Source: Streptomyces sp. CB02959 (GTDB lineage: Bacteria > Actinomycetota > Actinomycetes > Streptomycetales > Streptomycetaceae). From it: a stretch of 64,000 nt of DNA. The DNA lies in contig NZ_NNBP01000016.1 of assembly GCF_002803155.1 (NCBI RefSeq), forward strand, positions 124,001-188,000, written 5' to 3'. The position numbers and the translations under genes were made by a program. Positions 30,018 to 38,698 of the stretch are shown here, piece by piece. Below the pieces are notes generated by a model. It was not told where the DNA came from, ran no database searches, and worked only from the letters and a program-made list of their open reading frames with translations. Every line of letters begins with the position of its first letter. Within the stretch, counting starts at the first letter, position 1.

Positions 30018-31580
30018 ATGCCGGAACGGACTTCGTACGACGTCGTCATCGTCGGTGGCGGCCACAACGGACTGGTGGCCGCCGCCTATCTCGCCCGCGC
30101 CGGACGGAGCGTGCTGGTGCTGGAGCGGTTGGACCGCACCGGCGGCGCTGCCGTCTCCACCCGCGCGTTCACCGGGGTCGACGCCCGGCTGTCCCGTTAC
30201 TCCTACCTCGTCAGCCTGCTGCCCCCGAAGATCGTCCGGGACCTCGGCCTCCGCTTCGCGGTCCGCAAGCGCACCGTCTCCTCGTACACCCCCGCAGTGC
30301 GCGACGGCCGCCCCACCGGCCTGCTGGTCGGCGGCGGTGAGGCCCGCACCCGCGAATCCTTCGCGCAACTGACCGGATCGGACCGGGAGTACGCCGCCTG
30401 GGAGGACTTCTACGGCACCACCCGCCGGCTCGCCCAGCGGGTCTTCCCCACCCTCACCGAACCGCTCCCCACCCGCACCGCGCTCCGCACCCGGGTCGAC
30501 GACGACGCCGCCTGGCACGCCCTCTTCGAACGCCCCCTGGGCGAGGCGATCGAGGCGGCCTTCCACGACGACCTGGTGCGCGGCGTGGTCCTCACCGACG
30601 GGCTGATCGGCACCTTCGCCACCGCCCACGACCCGGCGCTCCGGCAGAACCGGTGCTTCCTCTACCACGTGATCGGCGGCGGCACCGGCGACTGGGACGT
30701 CCCGCTCGGCGGCATGGGCGCCCTCACCGACGCGCTCGCCGACGCCGCCCGCCGGGCCGGAGCCGAACTCGTCACCGGCTGCCCGGTCACCGCCCTCGCC
30801 ACCGACGGCCGCACCGCGGAGGTCACCACCGAAGGGCGCGGCACGATCGGCGCCCGCCACGTCCTGGTCAACGCCGCGCCCCGCGAACTCGCCCGGCTGC
30901 TCGGCGAGCCCGCGCCGCCGCCCGCCGAAGGCGCCCAGCTCAAGGTGAACATGCTGCTCACCCGGCTGCCCCGGCTCCGCGACCCGCGCACCGACCCGCG
31001 CGAGGCGTTCTCCGGCACCTTCCATGTCGCCGAGGGATACGCCGAGTTGGAGACCGCCCACCGGGAGGCCGCGGCCGGCCGGCTGCCCGCCGCGCCGCCG
31101 TCGGAGATCTACTGCCACTCCCTGACCGACCCCTCCATCCTGGACCCCGACCTCGTCCGCCGGGGCTACCACACCCTCACCCTCTTCGGACTGCACACCC
31201 CCGCCCGGCTGTTCACCACCGACCACGACACCACCCGCGACCGGCTGCTGGCCGCCACCCTCGCCCAGCTGGACGCCCACCTCGCCGAACCGCTCGCCGA
31301 CTGCCTGGCCCGGGACGCCGACGGCCGCCCCTGCGTCGAGGCCCGCACACCTCTCGACCTCGACCGCGAACTGGGCCTCCCGGGCGGCAACATCTTCCAC
31401 CGCGAACTGGCCTTCCCCTACGCCGACGACGCGGACGCCCTCACCTCCGCCGCCGCCCGCTGGGGCGTCGCCACCGACCACGCCAACGTCCTGCTGTGCG
31501 GTGCGGGCGCGCTCCGCGGCGGCGGGGTGAGCGGCATCCCCGGCCACAACGCGGCGATGGCGGTACTGGAGGAGGGGTGA
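30018..31580 (+). CDS. FAD-dependent oxidoreductase, phytoene desaturase/PYROXD2-like
   Basis: A 520-residue flavoprotein of the CrtI-like amine-oxidase superfamily. DVVIVGGGHNGLVAAAYLAR (8-27) and VLVLERLDRTGGAA form the FAD site. GDWDVPLGGMGALTDALADAA is the conserved middle block, and the C-terminus HRELAFPY ... CGAGALRGGGVSGIPGHNA binds FAD again. PYROXD2-type proteins differ from true carotenoid desaturases, and no carotenoid genes are nearby, so the substrate is unknown. No clear ribosome-binding site; the message may be leaderless. Confidence 0.85.
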   Translation: MPERTSYDVVIVGGGHNGLVAAAYLARAGRSVLVLERLDRTGGAAVSTRAFTGVDARLSRYSYLVSLLPPKIVRDLGLRFAVRKRTVSSYTPAVRDGRPTGLLVGGGEARTRESFAQLTGSDREYAAWEDFYGTTRRLAQRVFPTLTEPLPTRTALRTRVDDDAAWHALFERPLGEAIEAAFHDDLVRGVVLTDGLIGTFATAHDPALRQNRCFLYHVIGGGTGDWDVPLGGMGALTDALADAARRAGAELVTGCPVTALATDGRTAEVTTEGRGTIGARHVLVNAAPRELARLLGEPAPPPAEGAQLKVNMLLTRLPRLRDPRTDPREAFSGTFHVAEGYAELETAHREAAAGRLPAAPPSEIYCHSLTDPSILDPDLVRRGYHTLTLFGLHTPARLFTTDHDTTRDRLLAATLAQLDAHLAEPLADCLARDADGRPCVEARTPLDLDRELGLPGGNIFHRELAFPYADDADALTSAAARWGVATDHANVLLCGAGALRGGGVSGIPGHNAAMAVLEEG

Positions 31581-31598
31581 GGCCGGCGGGGGAGCGGG

Positions 31599-31618
31599 GC
31601 CGCCGGCCGGCCGGCGGC
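31599..31618. terminator. Hairpin after the CrtI-like gene
   Basis: GCCGCCGG (31599-31606), a 4-nt loop, CCGGCGGC (31611-31618): perfect 8-bp stem about 20 nt after the stop codon. Confidence 0.5.
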
Positions 31619-31632
31619 GGCCCGGCACCGAG

Positions 31633-31653
31633 TTTCTGACGTAGCATCAGAAA
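31633..31653. promoter_or_regulatory. Palindromic operator upstream of nitronate monooxygenase/fadD operon
   Basis: TTTCTGA (31633-31639), seven bases, TCAGAAA (31647-31653), in an A/T-rich patch 41 nt before the ATG at 31694. The core CTGAC-N5-ATCAGAAAA matches a site upstream of the fadD19-like gene (44958-44976, CTGAC-N5-GTCAGAAAA). Confidence 0.6.
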
Positions 31654-31693
31654 ATCTCTTCCCTCGCACGGCGCGCTGCGGCATCCTGCGCCC

Positions 31694-32797
31694 ATGCAGA
31701 CGGAGCTGAGCAACGCGCTGGGAGTCGAGCACGCCGTCTTCGGGTTCACGCCCTTTCCCGCGGTCGCCGCGGCCATCACCCGGGCCGGCGGGTTCGGGGT
31801 GCTCGGCGCGGTCCGCTACACCGCGCCCGCCGAACTGGCCCGGGACCTCGACTGGATGCAGGAGCACACCGACCAACTGCCCTACGGACTCGACGTCGTG
31901 ATGCCCGCCGCCAAGGTGGAGGGCGTCAGCGAGGCCGACGTCGAGGCGATGATCCCGGACGACCACCGCCGGTACGTCGAGGCACTCCTGGACAAGTACG
32001 ACGTGCCGCCGCTCGCCCCCGGCGAGGCGTCCGGCTGGCGGATCACCGGCTGGATGGAACAGGTCGCCCGCACCCAGCTCGACGTCGCCTTCGACTACCC
32101 GATCAAGCTGCTCGCCAACGCCCTCGGCTCCCCGCCCCCCGACGTCATCGCACGCGCCCACGACCACGGCGTCCGGGTCGCCGCGCTGGCCGGCAGCCCG
32201 CGCCACGCCCTGCACCACAAGGCCGCCGGCATCGACGTCGTGGTGGCCCAGGGGTACGAGGCCGGCGGCCACACCGGGGAGATCGCCACCATGGTGCTCA
32301 CCCCGGAAGTGGTGGCCGCCGTCCATCCGCTGCCGGTGCTCGCCGCCGGCGGGATCGGCACCGGCGAGCAGATCGCCGCCGGACTCGCCCTGGGCGCCCA
32401 GGGCGTCTGGCTCGGCTCGATCTGGCTCACCACCGAGGAAGCCGATCTGCACTCCCGGCGGCTGACCGCCAAACTGCTCGCCGCCGGCCCCGGCGACACC
32501 GTCCGCTCCCGCGCCCTGACCGGCAAACCCGCCCGCCAGCTGCGCACCGCCTGGACCGACGCCTGGGACGACCCCAGCGGCCCCGGCACCCTCCCGATGC
32601 CGCTCCAGGGCCTGCTGGTCGCCGAGGCCAACTCCCGTATCCAACGGCACGAGGTCGAGCCGCTGCTCGGCACCCCGGTCGGCCAGATCGTCGGCCGGAT
32701 GACCAGCGAACGCAGCGTCCAGGCCGTCTTCGACGACCTCACCCGCGGCTTCGAGCGGGCCATCGACCGCATCAACCGCATCGCCGGCCGCGCCTGA
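31694..32797 (+). CDS. Nitronate monooxygenase family protein, IpdC-like
   Basis: A 367-residue FMN-dependent TIM-barrel enzyme. AQGYEAGGHTGEIATMVL (about 181-198) contains the catalytic His, and VLAAGGIGTGEQIAAGLALGAQ binds the FMN phosphate. The run WLTTEEAD ... DTVRSRALTGKPARQLRTAWTDAWD is shared with mycobacterial IpdC (Rv3553), an enzyme of late steroid-ring breakdown, and with relatives such as Rv1533. True nitronate oxidation is possible but less suited to the context. It is followed after 44 nt by a fadD on the same strand, so the two probably form an operon under the palindrome at 31633. Confidence 0.85.
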   Translation: MQTELSNALGVEHAVFGFTPFPAVAAAITRAGGFGVLGAVRYTAPAELARDLDWMQEHTDQLPYGLDVVMPAAKVEGVSEADVEAMIPDDHRRYVEALLDKYDVPPLAPGEASGWRITGWMEQVARTQLDVAFDYPIKLLANALGSPPPDVIARAHDHGVRVAALAGSPRHALHHKAAGIDVVVAQGYEAGGHTGEIATMVLTPEVVAAVHPLPVLAAGGIGTGEQIAAGLALGAQGVWLGSIWLTTEEADLHSRRLTAKLLAAGPGDTVRSRALTGKPARQLRTAWTDAWDDPSGPGTLPMPLQGLLVAEANSRIQRHEVEPLLGTPVGQIVGRMTSERSVQAVFDDLTRGFERAIDRINRIAGRA

Positions 32798-32841
32798 CCC
32801 GCCGACCCGCCGATGCGCCACCGCCTGAGGAGGACACGACC

Positions 32842-34392
32842 ATGACCGACACCCCCAACGGCTTCTGGGCCCAGGCCACCGCCGACCCCGACCGGACGGT
32901 CCTGATCGCGCCGGACGGCGAGGAGTGGACCGCCGGCCGGCTGCACACCGCCACCAACCGGCTGGTCCACGGGCTGCGCGCGGCCGGACTGGAACGCGGC
33001 GACGCCTTCGCCGTGGTCCTCCCCAACGGCGTGGAGTTCTTCACCGCCTACCTCGCCGCCGCCCAGGCCGGCCTCTACCTCGTCCCGGTCAACCACCACC
33101 TGGTCGGCCCGGAGATCGCCTGGATCGTCGCCGACTCCGGCGCCAAGGTGCTGATCGCCCACGAGCGGTTCGGCGACGCGGCCCGGCAGGCCGCCGACGA
33201 GGCGGGCCTGGCGGCCGAGCGGCGCTACGCCGTCGGCACCGTCACCGGCTTCCGCCCGTACGCCCGACTCCTCGACGGACAGCCGGAGTCCGCGCCCGCC
33301 GACCGGACCCTGGGCTGGGTGATGAACTACACCTCCGGCACCACCGGCCGCCCCCGCGGCATCCGCCGCCCGCTGCCCGGCAAACCCCCCGAGGAGACCC
33401 ACCTCGGCGGCTTCCTCGGCATCTTCGGCATCCGGCCGTTCGACGGCAACGTCCACCTGGTCTGCTCGCCGCTCTACCACACCGCCGTCCTGCAATTCGC
33501 CGGCGCCGCCCTGCACATCGGCCACCGCGTCGTCCTGATGGACAAGTGGACCCCACCGGAGATGCTGCGCCTCATCGAGCGGTACCGGTGCACCCACACC
33601 CACATGGTCCCCACCCAGTTCCACCGCCTCCTCGCCCTCCCCGAGGACGTCCGCGGCGGCTACGACGTCTCGTCGATGCGGCACGCCATCCACGGCGCCG
33701 CACCCTGCCCCGACCACGTCAAACGCGCGATGATCGACTGGTGGGGCGGCTGCGTCGAGGAGTACTACGCGGCGAGCGAGGGCGGCGGCGCCTTCGCCAC
33801 CGCCGAGGACTGGCTGAAGAAGCCCGGCACGGTCGGCCGGGCCTGGCCGATCAGCGAACTCGCGGTCTTCGACGACGACGGCGACCGCCTGCCGCCCGGC
33901 CGACTCGGCACCGTCTACATGAAGATGACCACCGGCGGCTTCACCTACCACAAGGACGCGGACAAGACCCGGAAGAACCGCATCGGCGACTTCTTCACCG
34001 TCGGCGACCTCGGCTACCTCGACGAGGACGGCTACCTCTTCCTCCGCGACCGCAAGATCGACATGATCATCTCCGGTGGGGTCAACATCTACCCCGCCGA
34101 GATCGAGTCGGTGCTCCTCGCCCACCCGGCCGTCGCCGACGCCGCCGCCTTCGGCATCCCGCACGACGACTGGGGCGAGGAGGTCAAGGCCGTCATCGAG
34201 CCCGCCGACGGCCACCGGGCCGGGCCGGAGCTGGCCGCCGAGATCCTCGACCACTGCGCACACCGACTGGCCGCCTACAAGCGCCCCCGCACCGTCGACT
34301 TCACCGCCACCATGCCCCGCGACCCCAACGGCAAGCTCTACAAGAGGCGGCTCCGCGACCCGTATTGGGAGGGCCGGGAGCGCGCCGTGTGA
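32842..34392 (+). CDS. Acyl-CoA synthetase (FadD, ANL superfamily), FadD4-like
   Basis: A 516-residue AMP-forming ligase that activates a carboxylic acid to its CoA thioester. The P-loop YTSGTTGRPRG (about 164-174), the adenine region YYAASEGGG (about 308-316), the hinge GDLGYLDEDGYLFLRDR (about 392-408) and the C-terminal catalytic Lys in PNGKLYKRRL are intact. The ending DPYWEGRERAV is typical of the FadD4-like subgroup. The start at 32842 is behind GAGGAGGA. It is the second gene of an operon with the IpdC-like gene. The substrate is not readable; a steroid-derived or branched acid is an inference from context. Confidence 0.9.
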   Translation: MTDTPNGFWAQATADPDRTVLIAPDGEEWTAGRLHTATNRLVHGLRAAGLERGDAFAVVLPNGVEFFTAYLAAAQAGLYLVPVNHHLVGPEIAWIVADSGAKVLIAHERFGDAARQAADEAGLAAERRYAVGTVTGFRPYARLLDGQPESAPADRTLGWVMNYTSGTTGRPRGIRRPLPGKPPEETHLGGFLGIFGIRPFDGNVHLVCSPLYHTAVLQFAGAALHIGHRVVLMDKWTPPEMLRLIERYRCTHTHMVPTQFHRLLALPEDVRGGYDVSSMRHAIHGAAPCPDHVKRAMIDWWGGCVEEYYAASEGGGAFATAEDWLKKPGTVGRAWPISELAVFDDDGDRLPPGRLGTVYMKMTTGGFTYHKDADKTRKNRIGDFFTVGDLGYLDEDGYLFLRDRKIDMIISGGVNIYPAEIESVLLAHPAVADAAAFGIPHDDWGEEVKAVIEPADGHRAGPELAAEILDHCAHRLAAYKRPRTVDFTATMPRDPNGKLYKRRLRDPYWEGRERAV

Positions 34393-34532
34393 CCCACCGC
34401 CGCCCCGGACGCCGCACCCCCGAGGCAACGCGAACGGCCCCGTCCCCAACGGCTAGCCTGGACCCCTAACGCGGCTCGTGCCGAGGAATCTCATCGGAGC
34501 GCACGCACGGTCCTCAGGGGGAAGTCGAACAG

Positions 34533-35153
34533 GTGGAGCAAGGGGCGGAAGACCTCGGGGGTGAGCTGCGACGGCTGTACCGGGATGCCGGAAGTCCGGC
34601 CGTGGACAAGCTCGTCGAGCTGTCCCAGGTGCGGCTCCCGGTCACCCAGTGGCCGACGCCGTCGACCGTCCGCGGCTGGTTCCACGAGGGCGCGGCGCCC
34701 GTCTCGTGCGAGATCCTGCTGGTCTTCGTCGAGCTGCTGGACGGCTTCGCCCGGCAGGCCAGCGACGGCGCCCACCTGCCGCGCTCCGCCCAGTGGTGGG
34801 AACTGCTGTGGTACCGCACCACCCGGCCGCCGGCGCACACCCCGGACGGCACCGTTGGGAGCGCTCCGACGGTCGGGACCAGCGACAACGTCGTCGAGGG
34901 CCACGCCCGACTCCTCGGCCCCACCGTGCAGGCCGGGGCCATCAACGGCGGCGTGCACGTCCACCCGCCGGCCGAACCGGCCGCCGCGCCGTCCCCCGCG
35001 GTACCACCGCAGCGCGACCCGCCGGTGGTCATCCGGGTCCAACGGGGCACGGAGACCATTGAAATCTACGATGAGGGGCTGGCACGCATCTGGATCACTT
35101 CGGTGCTCGGCCAGCGGCACGGCGAAGAGGGGAGGCGGGACGATGGGCAGTGA
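34533..35153 (+). CDS. Helix-turn-helix/tag protein coupled to TPR gene
   Basis: A 206-residue protein. Residues 9-80 (LGGELRRLYRDAGSP ... STVRGWFHEG ... VFVELLDGFARQA) follow the N-terminal helical domain used by many Streptomyces signalling and conflict-type proteins in place of a classical XRE domain. A linker then carries the tag GPTVQAGAINGGVHVHPP (about 130-147), a motif seen in STAND/TPR regulators. The C-terminal 50 residues form a predicted beta-rich segment (VVIRVQRGTETIEIYDEG). The start is GTG behind GGGGGAAG. The gene overlaps the TPR gene by 11 nt. Precise function unknown. Confidence 0.78.
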   Translation: MEQGAEDLGGELRRLYRDAGSPAVDKLVELSQVRLPVTQWPTPSTVRGWFHEGAAPVSCEILLVFVELLDGFARQASDGAHLPRSAQWWELLWYRTTRPPAHTPDGTVGSAPTVGTSDNVVEGHARLLGPTVQAGAINGGVHVHPPAEPAAAPSPAVPPQRDPPVVIRVQRGTETIEIYDEGLARIWITSVLGQRHGEEGRRDDGQ

Positions 35154-36168
35154 CCACGGAATCGATCCGGCAACCGCACTGCGGGCGGGGAAGATCCTGG
35201 AGGCCACGCGCGAGCCGCGCCAGGGGCTGGCGGAGACGGACGAGGCGATCGCCGCTCTGGACACGGTGCTCACCGCCACGCCGCCGGGAGCGCTGCGCAT
35301 CACCATCCTGTCCAACCTGGGCCTGATCCGCATGGTCCGCTTCCAACTCACCGCGGACCCGGCGGACCTCGACGCCGCCATCCACTGCTTCCGGGACGCC
35401 CAGGCGGCGCACGCCTCCCAACTCCCGGAAGGCAGCTACCCCGGGCTGAGCGCCATCGTCCCCAACCTGATCGGCGCCCTGCACGCCCGCGCCGAACGCA
35501 CCGGCAACTGGGACGACCTCGACGAGGCGATCCTCCTGGGCCGGGAGGCGGCGGTGCGCATCCCGTCCGGCCTCCCGCAGCGCGCCGCGGCGCTCGCCAG
35601 CCTCAGCAGCGCCCTGCGCATCCGCTACGAACGCGGAGGCTACGACGGCGACTTGACGGAGGCCATCGACCTGGGCCGACAGGCCGGCGCGGACCTGCCC
35701 GCCGACCACCCGCGGCAGGGCCCGGTGCTGTCCAACCTCGGCAGTTCGCTGGTCGCGGCGGGGCAGTGGGCGGAAGCCGTCCACGCCTACGAGCAGGCGG
35801 TCGAACGGTTCGCGGCGGCCGGCGACCGCCACGGTCGGGCCCGAACGCTCACCAACCTCGCCGCGGCGCTGGCCCAGGCCGGCCGGATCGAAGGGGCGCT
35901 GACGGCGTCCTGGGAGGCCCTGGAGGAGTTCCGGGCGCTCGGCGACGCGTCCGACGCGGCCCGGGTGAAGAAGAACGCCGCCTCGTTCGTGGCCGGATGG
36001 GCGGAGTCGGCCGAGCGGGACGCGCCGCACACCCGGGCCGTCCACGCGCGCCTCCTCGCGGACTGCGTGCGGATCCTGGGGGCGGACGACGCCACCACCC
36101 GGAGCCTGGCGGACCGGCTCGCCGCGCTGCCGGACGACGGCCCGGCACCCGCCGGCGAACTGCCCTGA
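35143..36168 (+). CDS. Tetratricopeptide-repeat protein
   Basis: A 341-residue soluble protein of degenerate TPR repeats, with units such as LSNLGLIRMVRFQLTADPADLDAAI, NLIGALHARAERTGNWDDLDEAI (both quoted in part) and LSNLGSSLVAAGQWAEAVHAYEQA. This style (repeats with D-L-D-E-A-I) is that of actinobacterial CHAT/STAND-associated TPR proteins, but there is no CHAT protease or NTPase domain here. The ATG at 35143 has GGGGAGG upstream and lies inside the end of the HTH/tag gene, so the two proteins are probably partners. Confidence 0.85.
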   Translation: MGSDHGIDPATALRAGKILEATREPRQGLAETDEAIAALDTVLTATPPGALRITILSNLGLIRMVRFQLTADPADLDAAIHCFRDAQAAHASQLPEGSYPGLSAIVPNLIGALHARAERTGNWDDLDEAILLGREAAVRIPSGLPQRAAALASLSSALRIRYERGGYDGDLTEAIDLGRQAGADLPADHPRQGPVLSNLGSSLVAAGQWAEAVHAYEQAVERFAAAGDRHGRARTLTNLAAALAQAGRIEGALTASWEALEEFRALGDASDAARVKKNAASFVAGWAESAERDAPHTRAVHARLLADCVRILGADDATTRSLADRLAALPDDGPAPAGELP

Positions 36169-36225
36169 CCCTCCCGCCCGGTCCGGTGCCTTGACCGGTT
36201 CCCGGGCACGCCCCAGGATCACCGC

Positions 36226-37815
36226 ATGACGGATGCCACGGATGCAACGGGCGCGCGGCGCAACACGGTCGACGGGGTCCTGCGGCGCAGCGCGCGCCGG
36301 GTGCCGGAGCGGACGGCGGTCCGGTACGCCGGACGGAGCTGGAGCTACCGCGCACTGGACGACGCGGTGACCGCCGCCGCGCGGGTGCTGCTGGCCGAGG
36401 GCCTGCGCCCCGGCGACCGGGTGGCGTCCTACGGGCACAACTCCGACGCCTACCTGATCGGATTCCTGGCCTGCGCCCGCGCCGGTCTGGTGCACGTACC
36501 GGTCAACCACGGCCTGACCGGCGAGGAACTGCACTACATCCTCACGCAGTCCGGCAGCGCCCTGGTGCTCACCGACCCCGCCCTGGCGTCCCGGCTGCCG
36601 GCCGCGGTACGGGCGGTGCCGCTGCACGGCGCCCCGGACGGGCTGCTGGAGCGGTTGGCGCGGCAGCCGGCGGAAACCGCGGATCCGGCCGGTGCCGGCG
36701 CACTGCCCGAGGCGTCCGACGACACCCTCGTCCAGCTGCTCTACACCTCCGGGACCACCGCCCTCCCCAAGGGCGCGATGATGACCCACCGGGCCCTCGT
36801 GCACGAGTACACCAGCGCGATCGTCGCCCTCGACCTGAAGGAGAGCGACCGCCCGGTCCACTCCCTGCCGCTCTACCACTCCGCGCAGATGCACGTCTTC
36901 CTGCTGCCCTATCTGGCGGTCGGGGCGGAGAACACCATCGTGGACGGACCCGATCCGGAGCGGATCTTCGCGCTGGTGGAAGCGGGCCGGGCGGACAGCC
37001 TGTTCGCCCCGCCCACGGTCTGGATCGCGCTCGCCAACCACCCCGGCTTCGGCGTCCGGGACCTGACCGGGCTGCGCAAGGCGTACTACGGCGCCTCCAT
37101 CATGCCGGTGCCCGTACTGGAGCGGCTCCGCGCCCGGCTGCCGCGGCTGGCCTTCTACAACTGCTTCGGACAGAGCGAGATCGGCCCGCTGGCCACCGTC
37201 CTGGGCCCGGACGAGCACGCCGGCCGGATGGACTCCTGCGGGCGCCCGGTGCTGTTCGTCGAGGCGCGGGTGGTGGACGAGGACGGCCGGGAGGTGCCGG
37301 ACGGCACCCGGGGCGAGGTCGTCTACCGCTCGCCGCAGCTGTGCACCGGGTACTGGGACAAGCCGGAGGAGACCGCGGAGGCGTTCCGGGACGGCTGGTT
37401 CCACTCCGGTGACCTCGCCGTCCGGGACGCGGCGGGCTACTTCACGGTGGTGGACCGGGTCAAGGACGTCATCAACTCCGGTGGGGTCCTGGTCGCCTCG
37501 CGCCAGGTGGAGGACGTGCTCTACGCGCATCCGCAGGTCGCCGAGGTCGCGGTCATCGGGTTGCCGGACGAGCGGTGGATCGAGGCGGTGACCGCGGTGG
37601 TGGTCCGGCGCGCCGACGGTGCGGACGAGGCGGACCGGGCGGCCGGCACGGACGGGAACGGCGTGGTGGGTGAGGCGGAGCTGATCGCCGCGGCGCGGGA
37701 CCGGTTGGCGCCGTTCAAGGTGCCCAAGCGGGTGGTGTTCGTGGACGCGCTGCCGCGCAACGCCAGCGGCAAGGTCCTCAAGCGTGCGCTGCGCGAGCGG
37801 TTCGGAACCCGCTGA
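36226..37815 (+). CDS. Long-chain acyl-CoA synthetase (FadD13-like)
   Basis: A 529-residue AMP-forming ligase. The P-loop YTSGTTALPKGAMMTHR (about 170-186), FGQSEIGP (about 313-320), the hinge HSGDLAVRDAAGYFTVVDRVKD and the catalytic Lys in NASGKVLKRAL are present, so it should be active. An insertion of about 18 Asp/Ala/Gly-rich residues near 464-483 is unusual. It stands alone between the TPR gene and a VOC gene. No operator like those of the other fadD genes is obvious upstream. Confidence 0.9.
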   Translation: MTDATDATGARRNTVDGVLRRSARRVPERTAVRYAGRSWSYRALDDAVTAAARVLLAEGLRPGDRVASYGHNSDAYLIGFLACARAGLVHVPVNHGLTGEELHYILTQSGSALVLTDPALASRLPAAVRAVPLHGAPDGLLERLARQPAETADPAGAGALPEASDDTLVQLLYTSGTTALPKGAMMTHRALVHEYTSAIVALDLKESDRPVHSLPLYHSAQMHVFLLPYLAVGAENTIVDGPDPERIFALVEAGRADSLFAPPTVWIALANHPGFGVRDLTGLRKAYYGASIMPVPVLERLRARLPRLAFYNCFGQSEIGPLATVLGPDEHAGRMDSCGRPVLFVEARVVDEDGREVPDGTRGEVVYRSPQLCTGYWDKPEETAEAFRDGWFHSGDLAVRDAAGYFTVVDRVKDVINSGGVLVASRQVEDVLYAHPQVAEVAVIGLPDERWIEAVTAVVVRRADGADEADRAAGTDGNGVVGEAELIAAARDRLAPFKVPKRVVFVDALPRNASGKVLKRALRERFGTR

Positions 37816-37895
37816 GCGGCGCGTGCACGGCGACTGTCAGTGCCCGCTGCCATGCTGGGAAACGGCATTGACCCCCGTGTGATCGGAGCTCCCTC

Positions 37896-38696
37896 ATGCT
37901 GACGACCCGTTACGTCCCGGGCTCGCCGAACTGGCTCGACCTCGGCGCCCCCGACATCGACGCCGCCGCGGCCTTCTACTCCGCGGTCTTCGGCTGGACC
38001 TTCCAGTCGGCCGGCCCCGAGAGCGGCGGGTACGGCTTCTTCCAGCTCGGCGGCAAGACGGTCGGCGCGGTCGGCCCGCTGACGGAGGAGGGCGCCTCCT
38101 CGGCCTGGACCGCGTACTTCCACACCGCGGACGCGGACGCCACCTGCAAGGCGGTGGAGCAGGCCGGCGGCCGGGTCCGGGTCGCCCCGATGGACGTCTT
38201 CACCGCGGGCAGGCTGGCCATGCTCACCGACCCGACGGGCGCCGACTTCGCGGTCTGGCAGCCGGGCGAGGTCGCGGGCCTGGACGTGGTCATGGCGCCG
38301 AACGCCCTGTGCTGGACGGAGCTCTACACCACCGACGCGGCCGCGGCCAAGGAGTTCTACGGCTCGGTGTTCTCGTGGAGCTACCGGGACATGCCGATGG
38401 GCGGAGACCTGGTCTACAGCATCGTCTCCGCCCCCGGCGCCGGTCAGGGCGAGGACACCGGGCACGGCGGCATCCTCCAGCTCCAGCAGGACAATCTGGA
38501 CGCCGGCTCGACCTCCGAGTGGCACCCGTATTTCGGCGTGACCGACTGCGACGCCACGTACGACGCCGCCATCCGGCACGGTGCCACGACCCTCATCCCG
38601 CCGATGGACACTCCTGGCGTCGGCCGGTTGGCGATGGTGACGGACCCGGCCGGTGCGCCCTTCGCGCTGATCAAGGGGGACCCGTCGCTGAGCTGA
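37896..38696 (+). CDS. Two-domain VOC (glyoxalase-fold) protein
   Basis: A 266-residue paralogue of the protein at 22872-23636. The modules open NWLDLGAPDIDAAAAFYSAV and CWTELYTTDAAAAKEFYGSV. No catalytic metal set is clear by eye. The start at 37896 has GGAG 8 nt upstream. Convergent with paaK, with only 2 nt between the stop codons' outer ends. Confidence 0.85.
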   Translation: MLTTRYVPGSPNWLDLGAPDIDAAAAFYSAVFGWTFQSAGPESGGYGFFQLGGKTVGAVGPLTEEGASSAWTAYFHTADADATCKAVEQAGGRVRVAPMDVFTAGRLAMLTDPTGADFAVWQPGEVAGLDVVMAPNALCWTELYTTDAAAAKEFYGSVFSWSYRDMPMGGDLVYSIVSAPGAGQGEDTGHGGILQLQQDNLDAGSTSEWHPYFGVTDCDATYDAAIRHGATTLIPPMDTPGVGRLAMVTDPAGAPFALIKGDPSLS

Positions 38697-38698
38697 CG

